From Mycobacterium simiae (lineage in GTDB: Bacteria; Actinomycetota; Actinomycetes; Mycobacteriales; Mycobacteriaceae), in contig NZ_AP022568.1 of NCBI RefSeq assembly GCF_010727605.1, positions 5,580,001 to 5,644,000 of the forward strand: DNA of 64,000 nt. The letters are read 5' to 3'. The notes beneath the pieces were generated by a model. The model was not told the origin of the DNA. It did no database searches and was given only the letters and a program-made list of their open reading frames with translations. Position 1 is the first letter of the stretch. Every line of letters starts with the position of its first letter. A program made the position numbers and the translations under genes. Positions 34,836 to 44,321 of this stretch are shown here, one piece after another.

Positions 34836-35620
34836 CAATCACTCATCGGAAGAACGAATGTCGGTGTGATGGTTTGCGGCTCGCCGATGCGACGCACGGC
34901 CGTGCCCGCCACGTAGAACTCGACCGTGTGATGCCCCCATGCGTAGTTCGAGATGGCGAAATGCACGCCCACGACGCCGTTTCCGCCGTCGCGCTCGGCC
35001 TCGCTCTGCATGCGCGACATGGCCAGCTCCCGCGCTTGATAGCTGCCCTGGGTCCACTGCGGCATCTCCGCGTTGCGGCCCACCTGGCTGAGCGTGCGTA
35101 GGAAGCCTTGGACGGCAATGTGAAACACACAATTGCCCATGACGAAGGCAACGGGCGCGAACCCGGAGCGCAGCAGCGTCGTCAGATCCTGGCCGGTCAA
35201 ATGGCTGGTGAACGCCTGGCCGCCGGGACGCCGATAGGCACCCGGCTTCTCGGCGTAGCGCACGGCGGTTCCCACCGCGATGAACTCGAGGTGTTCACCC
35301 TCGCCCTGGTGGCGCCATTCAAGCCGAACGCCGACCACCCCGTCGGCGCCCAACGCGTCGGCCTCCGCCTGCATCCGCGACATCGCATTCCACCGGGCCC
35401 GGTAGGTCGCATCGGTCAGCACCGGCAGCTCGGACTGTTGACGGATCCCGGTGAACTGGTAGCCCACGTGATAGACCGAGACGCCCATCACGAGCTCTAT
35501 CGGCTCGAATCCCGCCCCATGCAGCAACGCGAATTCATTGATCGACAGATCGGAGGTGAATATTTTCCCAGCATGCGAGAGACGTTCGCTGGCGACGGGA
35601 TCGAGCGGGGTTGGCTGCAT
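34835..35620 (-). CDS. Tandem heavy-metal-binding (YbjQ/UPF0145-type) domain protein
   Basis: 261 residues made of two copies of one ~110-residue domain. Copy 1 has FTSDLSINEFALLHGAGFEP, AMSRMQAEADALGADGVVGV and FIAVGTAVR. Copy 2 has FTSHLTGQDLTTLLRSGFAP, AMSRMQSEAERDGGNGVVGV and FYVAGTAVR. YbjQ proteins form pentamers; the heavy-metal label comes from a weak family similarity and no Cys/His metal cluster is visible. It is the first gene of a two-gene operon. Confidence 0.82.
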   Translation of the reverse strand: MQPTPLDPVASERLSHAGKIFTSDLSINEFALLHGAGFEPIELVMGVSVYHVGYQFTGIRQQSELPVLTDATYRARWNAMSRMQAEADALGADGVVGVRLEWRHQGEGEHLEFIAVGTAVRYAEKPGAYRRPGGQAFTSHLTGQDLTTLLRSGFAPVAFVMGNCVFHIAVQGFLRTLSQVGRNAEMPQWTQGSYQARELAMSRMQSEAERDGGNGVVGVHFAISNYAWGHHTVEFYVAGTAVRRIGEPQTITPTFVLPMSD

Positions 35621-35939
35621 TGTCGAGTACCCTCCTGCGGTTCGCAGCTAGCGTAGGCCGGGACGTCCGCGCGCACACGCATAACGTGCGACATCACCAG
35701 CCGCGTGGCGCCAAGATCGGCCCGGCGGCGGGGACGGGTCACCCCCGGCCGTGCTCACCCCCGCGGTCCTGCGGCGGGTAGCTGTGCTTGCGGCAGGAAT
35801 TGCTGGACCAGCCGTCTGGCGGGCTGCGCGCTGAACCGATCACGTTTTGGTCTCGTGATAACCGATACCGGCGCTTTGGGCGCCGTGCACGGTTTAGCGG
35901 TAGCCATGCGCCGATGAGATGGGGACTCGCGGGAGGGTC
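35621..35939. other. Divergent intergenic region before the ABC exporter operon
   Basis: 319 bases between the YbjQ-type gene and the ABC ATPase gene. It must hold promoters for both. It has GC-rich runs and a GGAGG just before the ATPase ATG. I found no recognisable gene, riboswitch or long repeat. Confidence 0.4.
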
Positions 35940-36683
35940 ATGTTCAGACGAGCCGGCACCAGCGTTGGTCCCAAGCACAAACTACTGACAATTGAAATGC
36001 GCGACGTGGTGCGTCAGTACCGGATCGGCGGGCAAACCGTGCGCGCACTCGACGGGATAAGCCTGGAGCTCGAGGGCGGTCAGTTCGTGTCGATGGTCGG
36101 ACCGTCCGGCGCGGGCAAGAGCACCATGCTGCATTTGCTCGGCGCGTTGGATACCCCGGACTCCGGGTCGATCGAATTCGATGGCGACGAAATCAGCCAG
36201 CTCAACGACGAACAGCAGTCGCGGTTTCGGCACCATCGTGTCGGTTTCATCTTCCAGTTCTTCAATCTGCTGCCGACCCTGTCGGCGTGGGAGAACGTCG
36301 CCGTGCCCAAGCTGCTGGATGGGGTTCGGCTGGGCAAGGCCAAGCCGGACGCGATCCGGTTATTGGAGCGGGTCGGGTTGGGGAACCGAACCGACCACCG
36401 ACCGGCGGAACTGTCCGGCGGGCAGATGCAGCGGGTCGCGGTGGCGCGCGCACTGATGATGGACCCGCCGCTGATCCTGGCCGACGAACCGACTGGCAAC
36501 CTCGATTCCGTCACCGGGGCCTCGATTTTGGAACTGTTGGGTGAGGTGGCGCACGAGCCCGGCCGGGGGCGGCTGGTGGTCATGGTGACGCACAACCCGG
36601 AGGCTGCCGAAGCGACCGACCGGGTGATCATGCTGCAAGACGGCCGCATCGTCTCCAACGAGCGAGCGGCGGTCTTGGTGTGA
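35940..36683 (+). CDS. ABC transporter ATP-binding protein (MacB/LolD-like)
   Basis: 247 residues from ATG 35940 (GGAGG three bases upstream; an in-frame ATG at 35919 is less likely). Walker A GPSGAGKST, Q-loop FIFQFFNLLPTLSAWENV, signature LSGGQMQR and Walker B LILADEPTGNLD are intact. The family powers mechanotransmission-type exporters for lipids, lipoproteins or peptides. Its TGA overlaps the permease GTG (GTGA). Confidence 0.93.
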   Translation: MFRRAGTSVGPKHKLLTIEMRDVVRQYRIGGQTVRALDGISLELEGGQFVSMVGPSGAGKSTMLHLLGALDTPDSGSIEFDGDEISQLNDEQQSRFRHHRVGFIFQFFNLLPTLSAWENVAVPKLLDGVRLGKAKPDAIRLLERVGLGNRTDHRPAELSGGQMQRVAVARALMMDPPLILADEPTGNLDSVTGASILELLGEVAHEPGRGRLVVMVTHNPEAAEATDRVIMLQDGRIVSNERAAVLV

Positions 36684-39205
36684 GTCTGGGCTCGTCCTTC
36701 GGCGCCACGGCGAGTCGGCTGCGGCTGTTCAGCCTGCGCGAGCTCGCCGTGCACCGGCGGCGCACGTTCGCGTCGATGGCCGTAATGGCGGTCTCCGCCA
36801 TGTATTTAGTCGCGGTGTTCGGCATCTTCGGCTCGATTACCGGATCGGTCAATCGGCTCAGTGACGGGATCGCCGGCATCGCCTCGCTCGAGGTATCGGG
36901 CATCACCGACGCCGGCTTCCCGGAGAGCATCACCGCCGACGTCGCGGCGGTGCCCGGGGTGGCGACGGCCGCACCGATGATCCGGACGTCCGCGTCGACG
37001 CCGTCGGGACCGGTGTTGTTGTTCGGTGCCGACCAACGCCTCTCGGCATTGGGCGGTGCGCTCAAAGACGCCTTAAAGGGTGGGGCGAAGGACCCGGCAG
37101 CGCAGCTGGCCCATCCATCCGGGCCCGCCAACGGCGTTCAGGTCGGCCCCGGCGTCGGCCGTCGCAAAGGTGAGACGTTCCAACTCGGCTCGGGCTCGGT
37201 CAGCGTGACGGACGTGCTCACCGGTAAAGACGTGTCGGCCCTCAACGGCGGACATTATGTGCTGGCACCACTGGCGTTAGCGCAGCAGCTCACCGGCAGG
37301 CAGGGCCAGCTCGATTCCATCTTGATCACCGTCAAGCCCGGCGCCGATCTGCAGCAGGTTCGCGGCGCGGTGAGCGCGGCGGTGAACGGACGCGCCATCG
37401 TGGCCGACCCGAGTATGCGCGCCACCCGCGCCGGCGATGGTGTCAAGCTGATGAATTACATGGCACTGATGGGCGCGATGGTCGCCTTGATGGTCGGCGC
37501 CTTCTTGATCTACACCACGATGACCATGGCGATCACCCAACGGCGCCCCGTCATCTCGCTGCTGCGCGCCATCGGCGGGCGGCGGACGACGATCGTCCGC
37601 GACATGCTCGCCGAGGCGGCGATCCTCGGCGTGATCGGCGGCGGAATCGGATCAGTACTCGGAATCGGGCTGGGCCGCTTGGCGATTGGCCGGCTGCCCG
37701 CGGCCCTGACGCAGGGACTAGAGGCCCGCATCGAATACTGGCTACCCGGCTACGCGATACCGATCGCGCTGGTCACCACCACGCTCACCAGCGTCGTCGC
37801 CTCGGCCATGGCCGCACGTCAGGTGTACAAGGTGGCACCCATCGAGGCGCTGGCGCCCGTGGGTGTGTCGGTGGCGGACCGGGTGCCGCGCTGGCTGCGC
37901 ATCGTTTGCGGTGTGGGCGCGGTGCTGGTATTCGCGGCAGCGATCGTCGTCGTGATCTACCAGCGCGGCGTGCTCGCCTTCGTGGCGATGTCCGCCGTCT
38001 TCTCCGCAGAGGTGGCGCTCGGCTTCGCCCTGGCCATGCCCATTGTCGGCGCCGCGGCCGCCACGGCGCGGATCTTCGGCACCGCGGGTGCGCTCGCGGC
38101 GGCGACCATCGAGCGCGCGCCGCGGCGGGTCTGGGCGACAGTCATGACGGTGGTCATCGCGGTCGTCACGACCGTCACGATCACCGGGACCAACACCGAC
38201 ATGCTTCGCTCCGCCCGCGCCATCTTCGCCCCGGTGACCGACAGCCCGGTGTGGGTCAGCGCGAGCCCTCCCGACACCTACCCAACAGATGCGCTGCCGC
38301 AAGGACTTTCGCAGAAACTGGCCACCCTGCCAGGTGTCGCGGGGGTCACCGAGGGTGCCTTCGGGTTCGCCGAAGTCGGCGGCACCCGGGTGATGCTCGA
38401 CGGGTTCGCGTCCGGAACCGCGGATCCCCTGTACCGGGCGCTCGACCAACAGGCACGCGAGGCGGTAGTGGCCGGACGTGGAGTCGTGCTCACCCAGAAC
38501 CTGGGCAAGACGCTGCACGTGCGGGTCGGTGATCCCTTGCGCATGCAAACGCCGCACGGTGTGCAGCAGGCCACAGTACTGGCCCTGGTCCCCTACTTCT
38601 CGACGGTAATCGGCTCGGTTGGCATGAGCCTGGATCAGTTGCGGTCCTGGTTCGATCGCCCAGTGGCGACCAGCCTGCAGATCGCCGCCGCGCCGGGCGT
38701 CGACCCGCACCGGCTGCTCAGCGATATCCGCGGCGCCGTGCCCGCACCGAATTATGTCTTTGACGGTCGCGCCGAGTTGGCCGGGCTGGAAGCACCCATG
38801 CACCAAAGCATGTTCATCGCCAACGCCGTGTGGATCATCGTGATGTTGGTGGCCGCGGTCGCGCTGCTCAACACCTTGACGCTGTCCGTGCTCGAACGTC
38901 GGCGCGAAATCGGGGTGCTGCGGGCGATGGGGTCCAGCCGCCGCTTCACGCTACGGATGGTGCTGGCCGAGGCGGCCGGAATCGGTATCGTGGGAGGGCT
39001 TTTGGGGCTGGGGTTCGGTTGCGCCGACCAGTGGCTGTTCAGCTTGGTCAGTGGTGACATGATGAATTTCCAAGTCTCTTTCCGGCCCAGCTGGATGTCG
39101 CTGGCGTTCACCCTGGGCGCGTTGATCATCAGCCTGCTCGGCTCCGTGCCGCCGGCGCGCCGGGCCGCGGGACTCAACATCATCGAAGCGGTCGGTGTCG
39201 AGTAG
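36680..39205 (+). CDS. FtsX-like ABC transporter permease (MacB-type, two FtsX domains)
   Basis: 841 residues from GTG 36680. There is one N-terminal helix, then an extracytoplasmic MacB-core domain. A three-helix FtsX domain near residues 250-395 carries RRPVISLLRAIGGRRTTIVR, and extra hydrophobic helices fall in the middle. A second extracytoplasmic domain follows, and a second FtsX domain near the C-terminus has LERRREIGVLRAMGSSRRFT. This duplicated actinobacterial form works with a single ATPase, here the preceding gene. The cargo is not evident. Confidence 0.9.
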   Translation: MSLGSSFGATASRLRLFSLRELAVHRRRTFASMAVMAVSAMYLVAVFGIFGSITGSVNRLSDGIAGIASLEVSGITDAGFPESITADVAAVPGVATAAPMIRTSASTPSGPVLLFGADQRLSALGGALKDALKGGAKDPAAQLAHPSGPANGVQVGPGVGRRKGETFQLGSGSVSVTDVLTGKDVSALNGGHYVLAPLALAQQLTGRQGQLDSILITVKPGADLQQVRGAVSAAVNGRAIVADPSMRATRAGDGVKLMNYMALMGAMVALMVGAFLIYTTMTMAITQRRPVISLLRAIGGRRTTIVRDMLAEAAILGVIGGGIGSVLGIGLGRLAIGRLPAALTQGLEARIEYWLPGYAIPIALVTTTLTSVVASAMAARQVYKVAPIEALAPVGVSVADRVPRWLRIVCGVGAVLVFAAAIVVVIYQRGVLAFVAMSAVFSAEVALGFALAMPIVGAAAATARIFGTAGALAAATIERAPRRVWATVMTVVIAVVTTVTITGTNTDMLRSARAIFAPVTDSPVWVSASPPDTYPTDALPQGLSQKLATLPGVAGVTEGAFGFAEVGGTRVMLDGFASGTADPLYRALDQQAREAVVAGRGVVLTQNLGKTLHVRVGDPLRMQTPHGVQQATVLALVPYFSTVIGSVGMSLDQLRSWFDRPVATSLQIAAAPGVDPHRLLSDIRGAVPAPNYVFDGRAELAGLEAPMHQSMFIANAVWIIVMLVAAVALLNTLTLSVLERRREIGVLRAMGSSRRFTLRMVLAEAAGIGIVGGLLGLGFGCADQWLFSLVSGDMMNFQVSFRPSWMSLAFTLGALIISLLGSVPPARRAAGLNIIEAVGVE

Positions 39206-39219
39206 CGGCTAATCGACCG

Positions 39220-39849
39220 CTATTCGGTCAGCGTGGCGAAGCCCTGCAGATGAGGCTTGCAGGGAAACGGCACCGGCGTCCGGGCGAGCCGGGTCAGTCC
39301 GCTGGTGTCGAATCCGGCGGCCGCGATGGAATCGATCGTGCGGCGGTTGGGTTGACACCCGGCGGCCAGCCAAGACCACGGTTTGGCGATCAAATCCTGG
39401 AACCGCCCGGTCGCGCCCTCGCCGCGGACATGCTCGAGAACGACCAGCCTGCCCCCCGGCACCAGGACGCGGCGTATCTCCCGCAGCGTCGCGCCGACAT
39501 CGTCGACCGAGCACAGCACCAGTCCGATGTGAACAGAGTCGAAACTGTTGTCCGCAAACGGTATTGACTCGCCTGTGCCGTCCACGATATCGGCGGTGAT
39601 GCCGTGCCGCAGCGCCAGACGAGACGCAGCCTGGCGGAACGCGGCCACCGGCTCCACCGCGGCGACCGATGTCACCGCGGGCGGCACGAACTTCAAATCG
39701 GTGCCCGGTCCGAGCCCCACCATCAGCAGCCGGCCCCTGGCATGAGCGATCGCGTCGCGGCGATACCGGTTATAGAACAGTCGGTCGAAGAGCGGCTGGC
39801 CGAACCGGTATATCAAGGGAAATAACGGATTAGCGCGCTTAACGGCCAC
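39220..39849 (-). CDS. Class I SAM-dependent methyltransferase (UbiE-like)
   Basis: 209 residues. SAM-binding LLMVGLGPGTDLKFVP, then VAAVEPVAAFRQAA, DSVHIGLVLCSVDD and VLVPGGRLVVLEHVRGEG. The last motif is typical of the UbiE/Coq5 group. The substrate is unknown, perhaps lipid or quinone. Its ATG lies 11 bases inside the end of the DUF4389 gene, so it is the last gene of that operon. Confidence 0.87.
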   Translation of the reverse strand: MAVKRANPLFPLIYRFGQPLFDRLFYNRYRRDAIAHARGRLLMVGLGPGTDLKFVPPAVTSVAAVEPVAAFRQAASRLALRHGITADIVDGTGESIPFADNSFDSVHIGLVLCSVDDVGATLREIRRVLVPGGRLVVLEHVRGEGATGRFQDLIAKPWSWLAAGCQPNRRTIDSIAAAGFDTSGLTRLARTPVPFPCKPHLQGFATLTE

Positions 39850-40459
39850 CTAAGTCCATTCGGAAAGGCGGATATTCGTCACACATCAACGATACATATG
39901 CCGCGACCCGATAGCGCCATCGACAAATGCCCACCAGCAGATCGAACATGCCCTGCGGGATGGACCCGGTGGCCAACAACGCTGCGGCGGCGATCACCGT
40001 GAGCACCTGCAACAGGGGCTCCATCGCCCAACACAGCAGTATCTGCGGCAATCCCAGCAGCCACCACTTCACCAACACACCCCACCGAGATAGTCGCTCC
40101 GGATATTCGACCTCGAGGTCGCCGGGGTAGTCGGGCCGGGCGGCCAGCGTGAAGGGTGGGTATTTGTCGGTGCTGTTCATCGGGAACCGGTAGTTCATCA
40201 GCCGCCACGACCAACGCAGCACGCCGACATTGAAATTGAAGATCGGTCGCGGATACCGCCCGGTCACTAGGATCGCGATGCCCGCGATCAGGGTCAGCGG
40301 TGGATAGACCAGGTAGAGCGAGATCAGGATGGGATAGTGCGGCACGGCCAGCGCGCACCATTTGACCAGCCAGAGCCAGCGTGAGGGCCCATCGTCGACG
40401 CATCTGACTCGCACGGTGTCGGTCCGCGTGGGTGCTTCGGCGACAGCGCTCGTGGTCAT
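39839..40459 (-). CDS. DUF4389 membrane protein
   Basis: 206 residues with two related halves. Each has a membrane hairpin (LISLYLVYPPLTLIAGIAIL; LLQVLTVIAAAALLATG), then a YPRPIFNFNVGVLRW-like or GMFDLLVGICRW segment, then a YPPF motif, the DUF4389 signature. Function is unknown. ATG 40459 overlaps the monooxygenase stop (ATGA) and its own end overlaps the methyltransferase start, so all three are coupled. Confidence 0.85.
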   Translation of the reverse strand: MTTSAVAEAPTRTDTVRVRCVDDGPSRWLWLVKWCALAVPHYPILISLYLVYPPLTLIAGIAILVTGRYPRPIFNFNVGVLRWSWRLMNYRFPMNSTDKYPPFTLAARPDYPGDLEVEYPERLSRWGVLVKWWLLGLPQILLCWAMEPLLQVLTVIAAAALLATGSIPQGMFDLLVGICRWRYRVAAYVSLMCDEYPPFRMDLGGR

Positions 40460-41676
40460 CGCCGTCCAGACGCGACCGGGCGTGCCACCGCGAGATCCCG
40501 ATTGACCTGTGCGGCGATGCCGGGATGGCTGGTCGATCGCACGAAACGTGTCAGCACCCAGGTATGCAGCCGATCCGGAAGCAACGCCGCGGGCCGCAAC
40601 ACCGATTCACCGTGGGCGACCTGTAGTGACGCCGCCTTGGACACCGCCCGTACCTGTCGGCGCCGAGTTTTCTCGTATGTGCGCAGCGCCCGGGAGAGCG
40701 CGGTGCGGCCGCTGTCGGCGCGCAGATCCGCAAGCGACGCGCACAACACCATGGTGTCCAGCAGCGCCTGATTGGTCCCCTGTGCCAGGGTCGGCGGCAT
40801 CGTGTGCGCGGCGTCGCCGAGCAAGGTGACCGGTCCCGCGTTCAGCGCGCCGGGAACCGGGTGCCTGAAGTGCGGGTAGGGCGAGCGGGCCAGATCCGCG
40901 TCGGTGAGTTTGTCGAGCACCAAATCGACCGAGTCGGACCAGCCGGAGAAGGTGGAACGGATCACCTCGATGGGTCGTTCGGGCCGCACGAAATCATGGG
41001 CCCACGGCAAGTCGAACCACCACTGCACCTTGTCGTCGCCGGCGGGCCAGACACCCGAGTTCCCACGTTCGCCGATGACGATGTAGGCGACGTCTCGATC
41101 GCCGAGCTCCGGGACGCTCACCAGACCCTGCCAGCTGCACCATCCCGTTGCTTCGGCGGCAGGAGCGCCGACCACATCCCGGATCACCGAATGCAAGCCG
41201 TCGGCACCGATCAGCAGGTCGCCCTCGACCACGCTGCCGTCGTCGAAACCGACGGCCACGCCGTCGGGCATCGTGACGACCCGGGTCGCGCGGGCATTGC
41301 ACCGAATGACGTCACCTGGAAACCCGTCCATCAGCCGTTCCAGCAAGACCTGGCGAGGGACCATCCGCACCGAGGCGCCCAGTCGGCGCGCCAAGGCACT
41401 CACGTCGACGGTCGCAATGCGGCGCCCCGTTGACGTACGCACCCGCACACTGGACAGCAGCTGGCCGGCCCCGCCCATGTCGACGCCGAGCTGCCGCAGC
41501 ACCGTCTCCCCGTTGGACCAGATGGTCACGGCGCCACCACCGGCCTGGGTGTTGGCCCGCTGATCGAAGATCGTGACTTCGTGCCCGTCCCGCAACAACC
41601 CACGGGCCACCGAAATCCCGCTGACCCCGGCGCCCACCACCAACACCCGCAGCGGCCGCGCTGAGGATGCCTGCAT
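40456..41676 (-). CDS. FAD-dependent monooxygenase (PHBH-like)
   Basis: 406 residues from ATG 41676 (an in-frame ATG at 41730 would add 18). Dinucleotide motif LVVGAGVSGISVARGLL, the DG motif GDLLIGADGLHSVIRDVV and GDAAHTMPPTLAQGTNQALL are intact. It hydroxylates an aromatic or polycyclic substrate with NAD(P)H. It is the first of three overlapping genes with DUF4389 and a methyltransferase; a hydroxylate-then-methylate route would fit but is only an inference. Confidence 0.9.
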   Translation of the reverse strand: MQASSARPLRVLVVGAGVSGISVARGLLRDGHEVTIFDQRANTQAGGGAVTIWSNGETVLRQLGVDMGGAGQLLSSVRVRTSTGRRIATVDVSALARRLGASVRMVPRQVLLERLMDGFPGDVIRCNARATRVVTMPDGVAVGFDDGSVVEGDLLIGADGLHSVIRDVVGAPAAEATGWCSWQGLVSVPELGDRDVAYIVIGERGNSGVWPAGDDKVQWWFDLPWAHDFVRPERPIEVIRSTFSGWSDSVDLVLDKLTDADLARSPYPHFRHPVPGALNAGPVTLLGDAAHTMPPTLAQGTNQALLDTMVLCASLADLRADSGRTALSRALRTYEKTRRRQVRAVSKAASLQVAHGESVLRPAALLPDRLHTWVLTRFVRSTSHPGIAAQVNRDLAVARPVASGRR

Positions 41677-41969
41677 GTGCGGCAAACAACTGATACGACC
41701 GCCGGTGCCTACCCGATCACGTTGTTCCATCGGGCCCCCCGATTGCGGTTCGGCCGTTGGGTGATCGGCTACCTTGCTTCGGCTCGTCACTTCCCTAGAG
41801 ACGTTGGGGCCCGCAAATCGGTTCAAGGCGGCGTGCCGCTCGTTTGGACGGGTGAAGTTACCTTCGACACAGTTGATGCGCGCGGTGCCCGATTGCATGG
41901 CAGCGAAGCTGAATGCAACGCCGCGGAAAGCGAACTGGCGCTGCGGCGGCTTATGCCGTGCTGCGAGTG
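41677..41969. other. Intergenic region between the SDR and monooxygenase operons
   Basis: 293 bases downstream of the SDR stop and upstream of the monooxygenase start, same strand. Large open frames cross it without family content. It probably holds the monooxygenase promoter; no distinct site was recognised. Confidence 0.35.
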
Positions 41970-42854
41970 TTAGTTCGCGGGACGGATCATCGTGTGCAGC
42001 TCCTGGACCGACCACGGCTCGGCGCCGTGATGGTCGCGGTAACCGAGCAGCGACGGGGTCGGCTGGTCGAAGCGGCCGACGAATCCGCCTGCGGCGACCA
42101 GGATCTGACCGGTCACCTCCCGCGACAGATCGCTGGCGAGATAGGCGTAGAGCGGGGCCACGAAGGTCGGCGGGGCGCTGTCCAACGAGGCTTGCCGAGT
42201 CACGTCGTCCAGCAGGCCACGACGGTGCAGATCGTCGATGTGTTCCTCGTAGTCGGCACCGGTGGACAGTCGCGTCCGCGCACCCGGGCACACCACATTG
42301 GCCCGGACGCCCCTGGTTTTGAGCTCCGCGGCGATCGCCATCGTCAGACCGTTGACGGCGCCCTTGCCGGCCGGGTAGCCGGTGCCGCCGTAGTCGCCGA
42401 GGAAGGCGACAGAGCTGGTGTTGACGATCGCGCCGTGCCCCTGCGCAACCATCACGGGTGCGGCGACCCGGCAAGTGTGAAACACCGTGCCGACGTGTGC
42501 ACTGATCAGCCGATCGAATTCGGCGGGTGAGATGTCCAGGATCGACGAGCCCGCAGGTTCCGCGATCCCGGCGCAGTTGATCAGCACCTCGAGGCTCCCG
42601 AACGTGTTGCGGCAGGTGTCGACGAGGAGCTGGGCAATGTGCTCGTCATCGGCCGCCCCGGTCACGCCGGTGACCCGTCCACCCGCCGCGGAGAGCGTCG
42701 CGACGGTCTCGGCCACCGCGCCGGGGTCCCGGCCGTTGACCACCACCCCGGCACCCAGGCTGCAGAGCAGTTCGGCGACGGCACGTCCGATTCCCCGGCT
42801 GCCCCCGGAAACGACGACCCCGCGGCCGGCCAGCAGCTGGTCCGCGCCGCTCAT
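41970..42854 (-). CDS. SDR family oxidoreductase
   Basis: 294 residues from ATG 42854 (42866 also possible). NAD(P) motif SGGSRGIGRAV, LINCAGIAEP, catalytic NTSSVAFLGDYGGTGYPAGK and VCPGARTRLSTGADYEEHI. The C-terminus is ~35 residues longer than a classical SDR. It lacks the mycofactocin-type insertion seen in the other two SDRs here. It appears to be a single-gene unit. Confidence 0.88.
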   Translation of the reverse strand: MSGADQLLAGRGVVVSGGSRGIGRAVAELLCSLGAGVVVNGRDPGAVAETVATLSAAGGRVTGVTGAADDEHIAQLLVDTCRNTFGSLEVLINCAGIAEPAGSSILDISPAEFDRLISAHVGTVFHTCRVAAPVMVAQGHGAIVNTSSVAFLGDYGGTGYPAGKGAVNGLTMAIAAELKTRGVRANVVCPGARTRLSTGADYEEHIDDLHRRGLLDDVTRQASLDSAPPTFVAPLYAYLASDLSREVTGQILVAAGGFVGRFDQPTPSLLGYRDHHGAEPWSVQELHTMIRPAN

Positions 42855-43410
42855 CGCCGCCGGCACCCGGCGGCGATCGTACGGTCAGACGCCTCAGCGC
42901 GCCGCTCGGCGCCGGTTACGCACATTTGCCGAAGAGTACCCAGCAGGCGCCGAAATGAGAATCATGCCCGCCCGCACCGTGTCACCGGGTTAACCCGACG
43001 TGATTTCATGTTTGCTGGCCCACCGCGACCGGCGTCAGACTGGGCAGTTCGTGCCTCGACGAGGTTGCTAGGGGGCTGTTCAGCGGAAACGATCGTGCAA
43101 TCAGACCTCAGGGGCGTAGTATCGAACACTGAGTCCGTTCTGGACACGTCGCCGTTTAGCTCAAAGCGGTCAGTCAGCCGCACGGCTGCTGGGTTATGGC
43201 TCCGGCGATCTTCGTTGATCCGGTCGTCCCTTTCCCCGGCGATGCGTGCGCTGTAACAACCAATCCGTGTCGACGGATCTGGTGCAGTGGAGTGCCGTGT
43301 GCACGCCTGCGATACCCCTGCACGCGACTTCGAAGGAAGTGCCGCAATGCAAAATCATTGGTACGCAGTTTCTCTCGCGAAATCCCTTGTGGCGAAGGGG
43401 CGTTGAGGAA
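42855..43410. other. Long divergent intergenic region upstream of the sigma factor gene
   Basis: 556 bases, the longest non-coding stretch in the window. It has a perfect 12-base palindrome CGGGTTAACCCG at 42986-42997. I looked for a SigF-type promoter (GTTT, 15-17 bases, GGGTA) and did not find a clean one: GTTT at about 43154 and GGGTTA at 43191 are too far apart. Open frames across it have no family content. A long 5' leader for the sigma factor is possible. Confidence 0.4.
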
Positions 43411-44217
43411 ATGAGCGAAGTTCTCACTGCCACCCGGCCGGCTCGTCCGGCCACTCGCAACGACGATTCCTACGACGATGTAGTCGAAATGTTCGTGGTG
43501 CTACGCACTATGCCGGCCGAATCACACGAATATCGCCGGCAGCGTGAGCGCATCGTGAACCGGTGCCTGCCGCTGGCCGACCATGTGGCTCGTCACTTCG
43601 GGCGGCGCGGCGAGGGTCTCGACGACCTGACTCAAGTCGCACGGCTGGGCTTGATGAACGCCATCAACCGGTTTGACCCGGACAAGGGGCCGAGCTTTAT
43701 CGGCTTCGCGATCCCCACCATGATGGGCGAGGTTCGCCGCCATTTCCGCGACTACAGCTGGGGGATGCGAGTCCCGCGCCGGCTGCGCGAACTCCACGTC
43801 CAAATCAGCCGCGCCACAGGAGATTTAGTTCAGAAATTGGGACGCGCTCCAACGGCTCGTGAGCTGTCGGAAGAGCTAGGCGTCGCACATGACGAAATCG
43901 TCGAATGCCTGGTGGCGGGTGACGCGTACCAGCTCGAATCGCTGGATGCGCCGGTGGGCGCCGACAGCTCGGGCAAGACGCGCCTGGTGGCCGACGCGGT
44001 CGGCGGCGTCGATCCCCAAATCGACCACATCACCAACCGGGAAGCAGTACGTGCGTTGATCGCCGCGCTCCCGGAGCGCGAACGCGAAGTTCTGCATATG
44101 CGATTCTTCGAATCGATGACGCAGAGCCAGATCGCGGAGCGCATCGGGGTGTCGCAGATGCAGGTCTCGCGCATCCTGGCCAACACCTTGACGTCGCTGC
44201 GTGACCAGCTGGAATAG
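43411..44217 (+). CDS. SigF/SigB-type RNA polymerase sigma factor
   Basis: 268 residues from ATG 43411 (GAGGA just upstream). Region 2: NRCLPLADHVARHFGRRGEG, then LTQVARLGLMNAINRFDPDK and FIGFAIPTMMGEVRRHFRD. Region 3: GRAPTARELSEELGV. Region 4: LPEREREVLHMRFFESMTQS and RIGVSQMQVSRILA. This is the group 3 (SigF/SigB) type for stress responses. Unlike M. tuberculosis sigF, no anti-sigma factor gene is adjacent. Sequence quality is good and the domains complete. Confidence 0.93.
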   Translation: MSEVLTATRPARPATRNDDSYDDVVEMFVVLRTMPAESHEYRRQRERIVNRCLPLADHVARHFGRRGEGLDDLTQVARLGLMNAINRFDPDKGPSFIGFAIPTMMGEVRRHFRDYSWGMRVPRRLRELHVQISRATGDLVQKLGRAPTARELSEELGVAHDEIVECLVAGDAYQLESLDAPVGADSSGKTRLVADAVGGVDPQIDHITNREAVRALIAALPEREREVLHMRFFESMTQSQIAERIGVSQMQVSRILANTLTSLRDQLE

Positions 44218-44321
44218 TTCGCCAAGCGGTGCCTGGGCAGCCCGGCGACGCATGCACTGTACTGTGCCTTTGGGGTGTAATCGGCCCTGTCGACTGACCG
44301 AGCCCAAAGGAGCACTTTGCG

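Noticed and set aside
42855..43410. SigF-type autoregulatory promoter upstream of the sigma factor
   Set aside because: No GTTT and GGGTA pair with 15-17 base spacing was found; the nearest candidates are about 33 bases apart.
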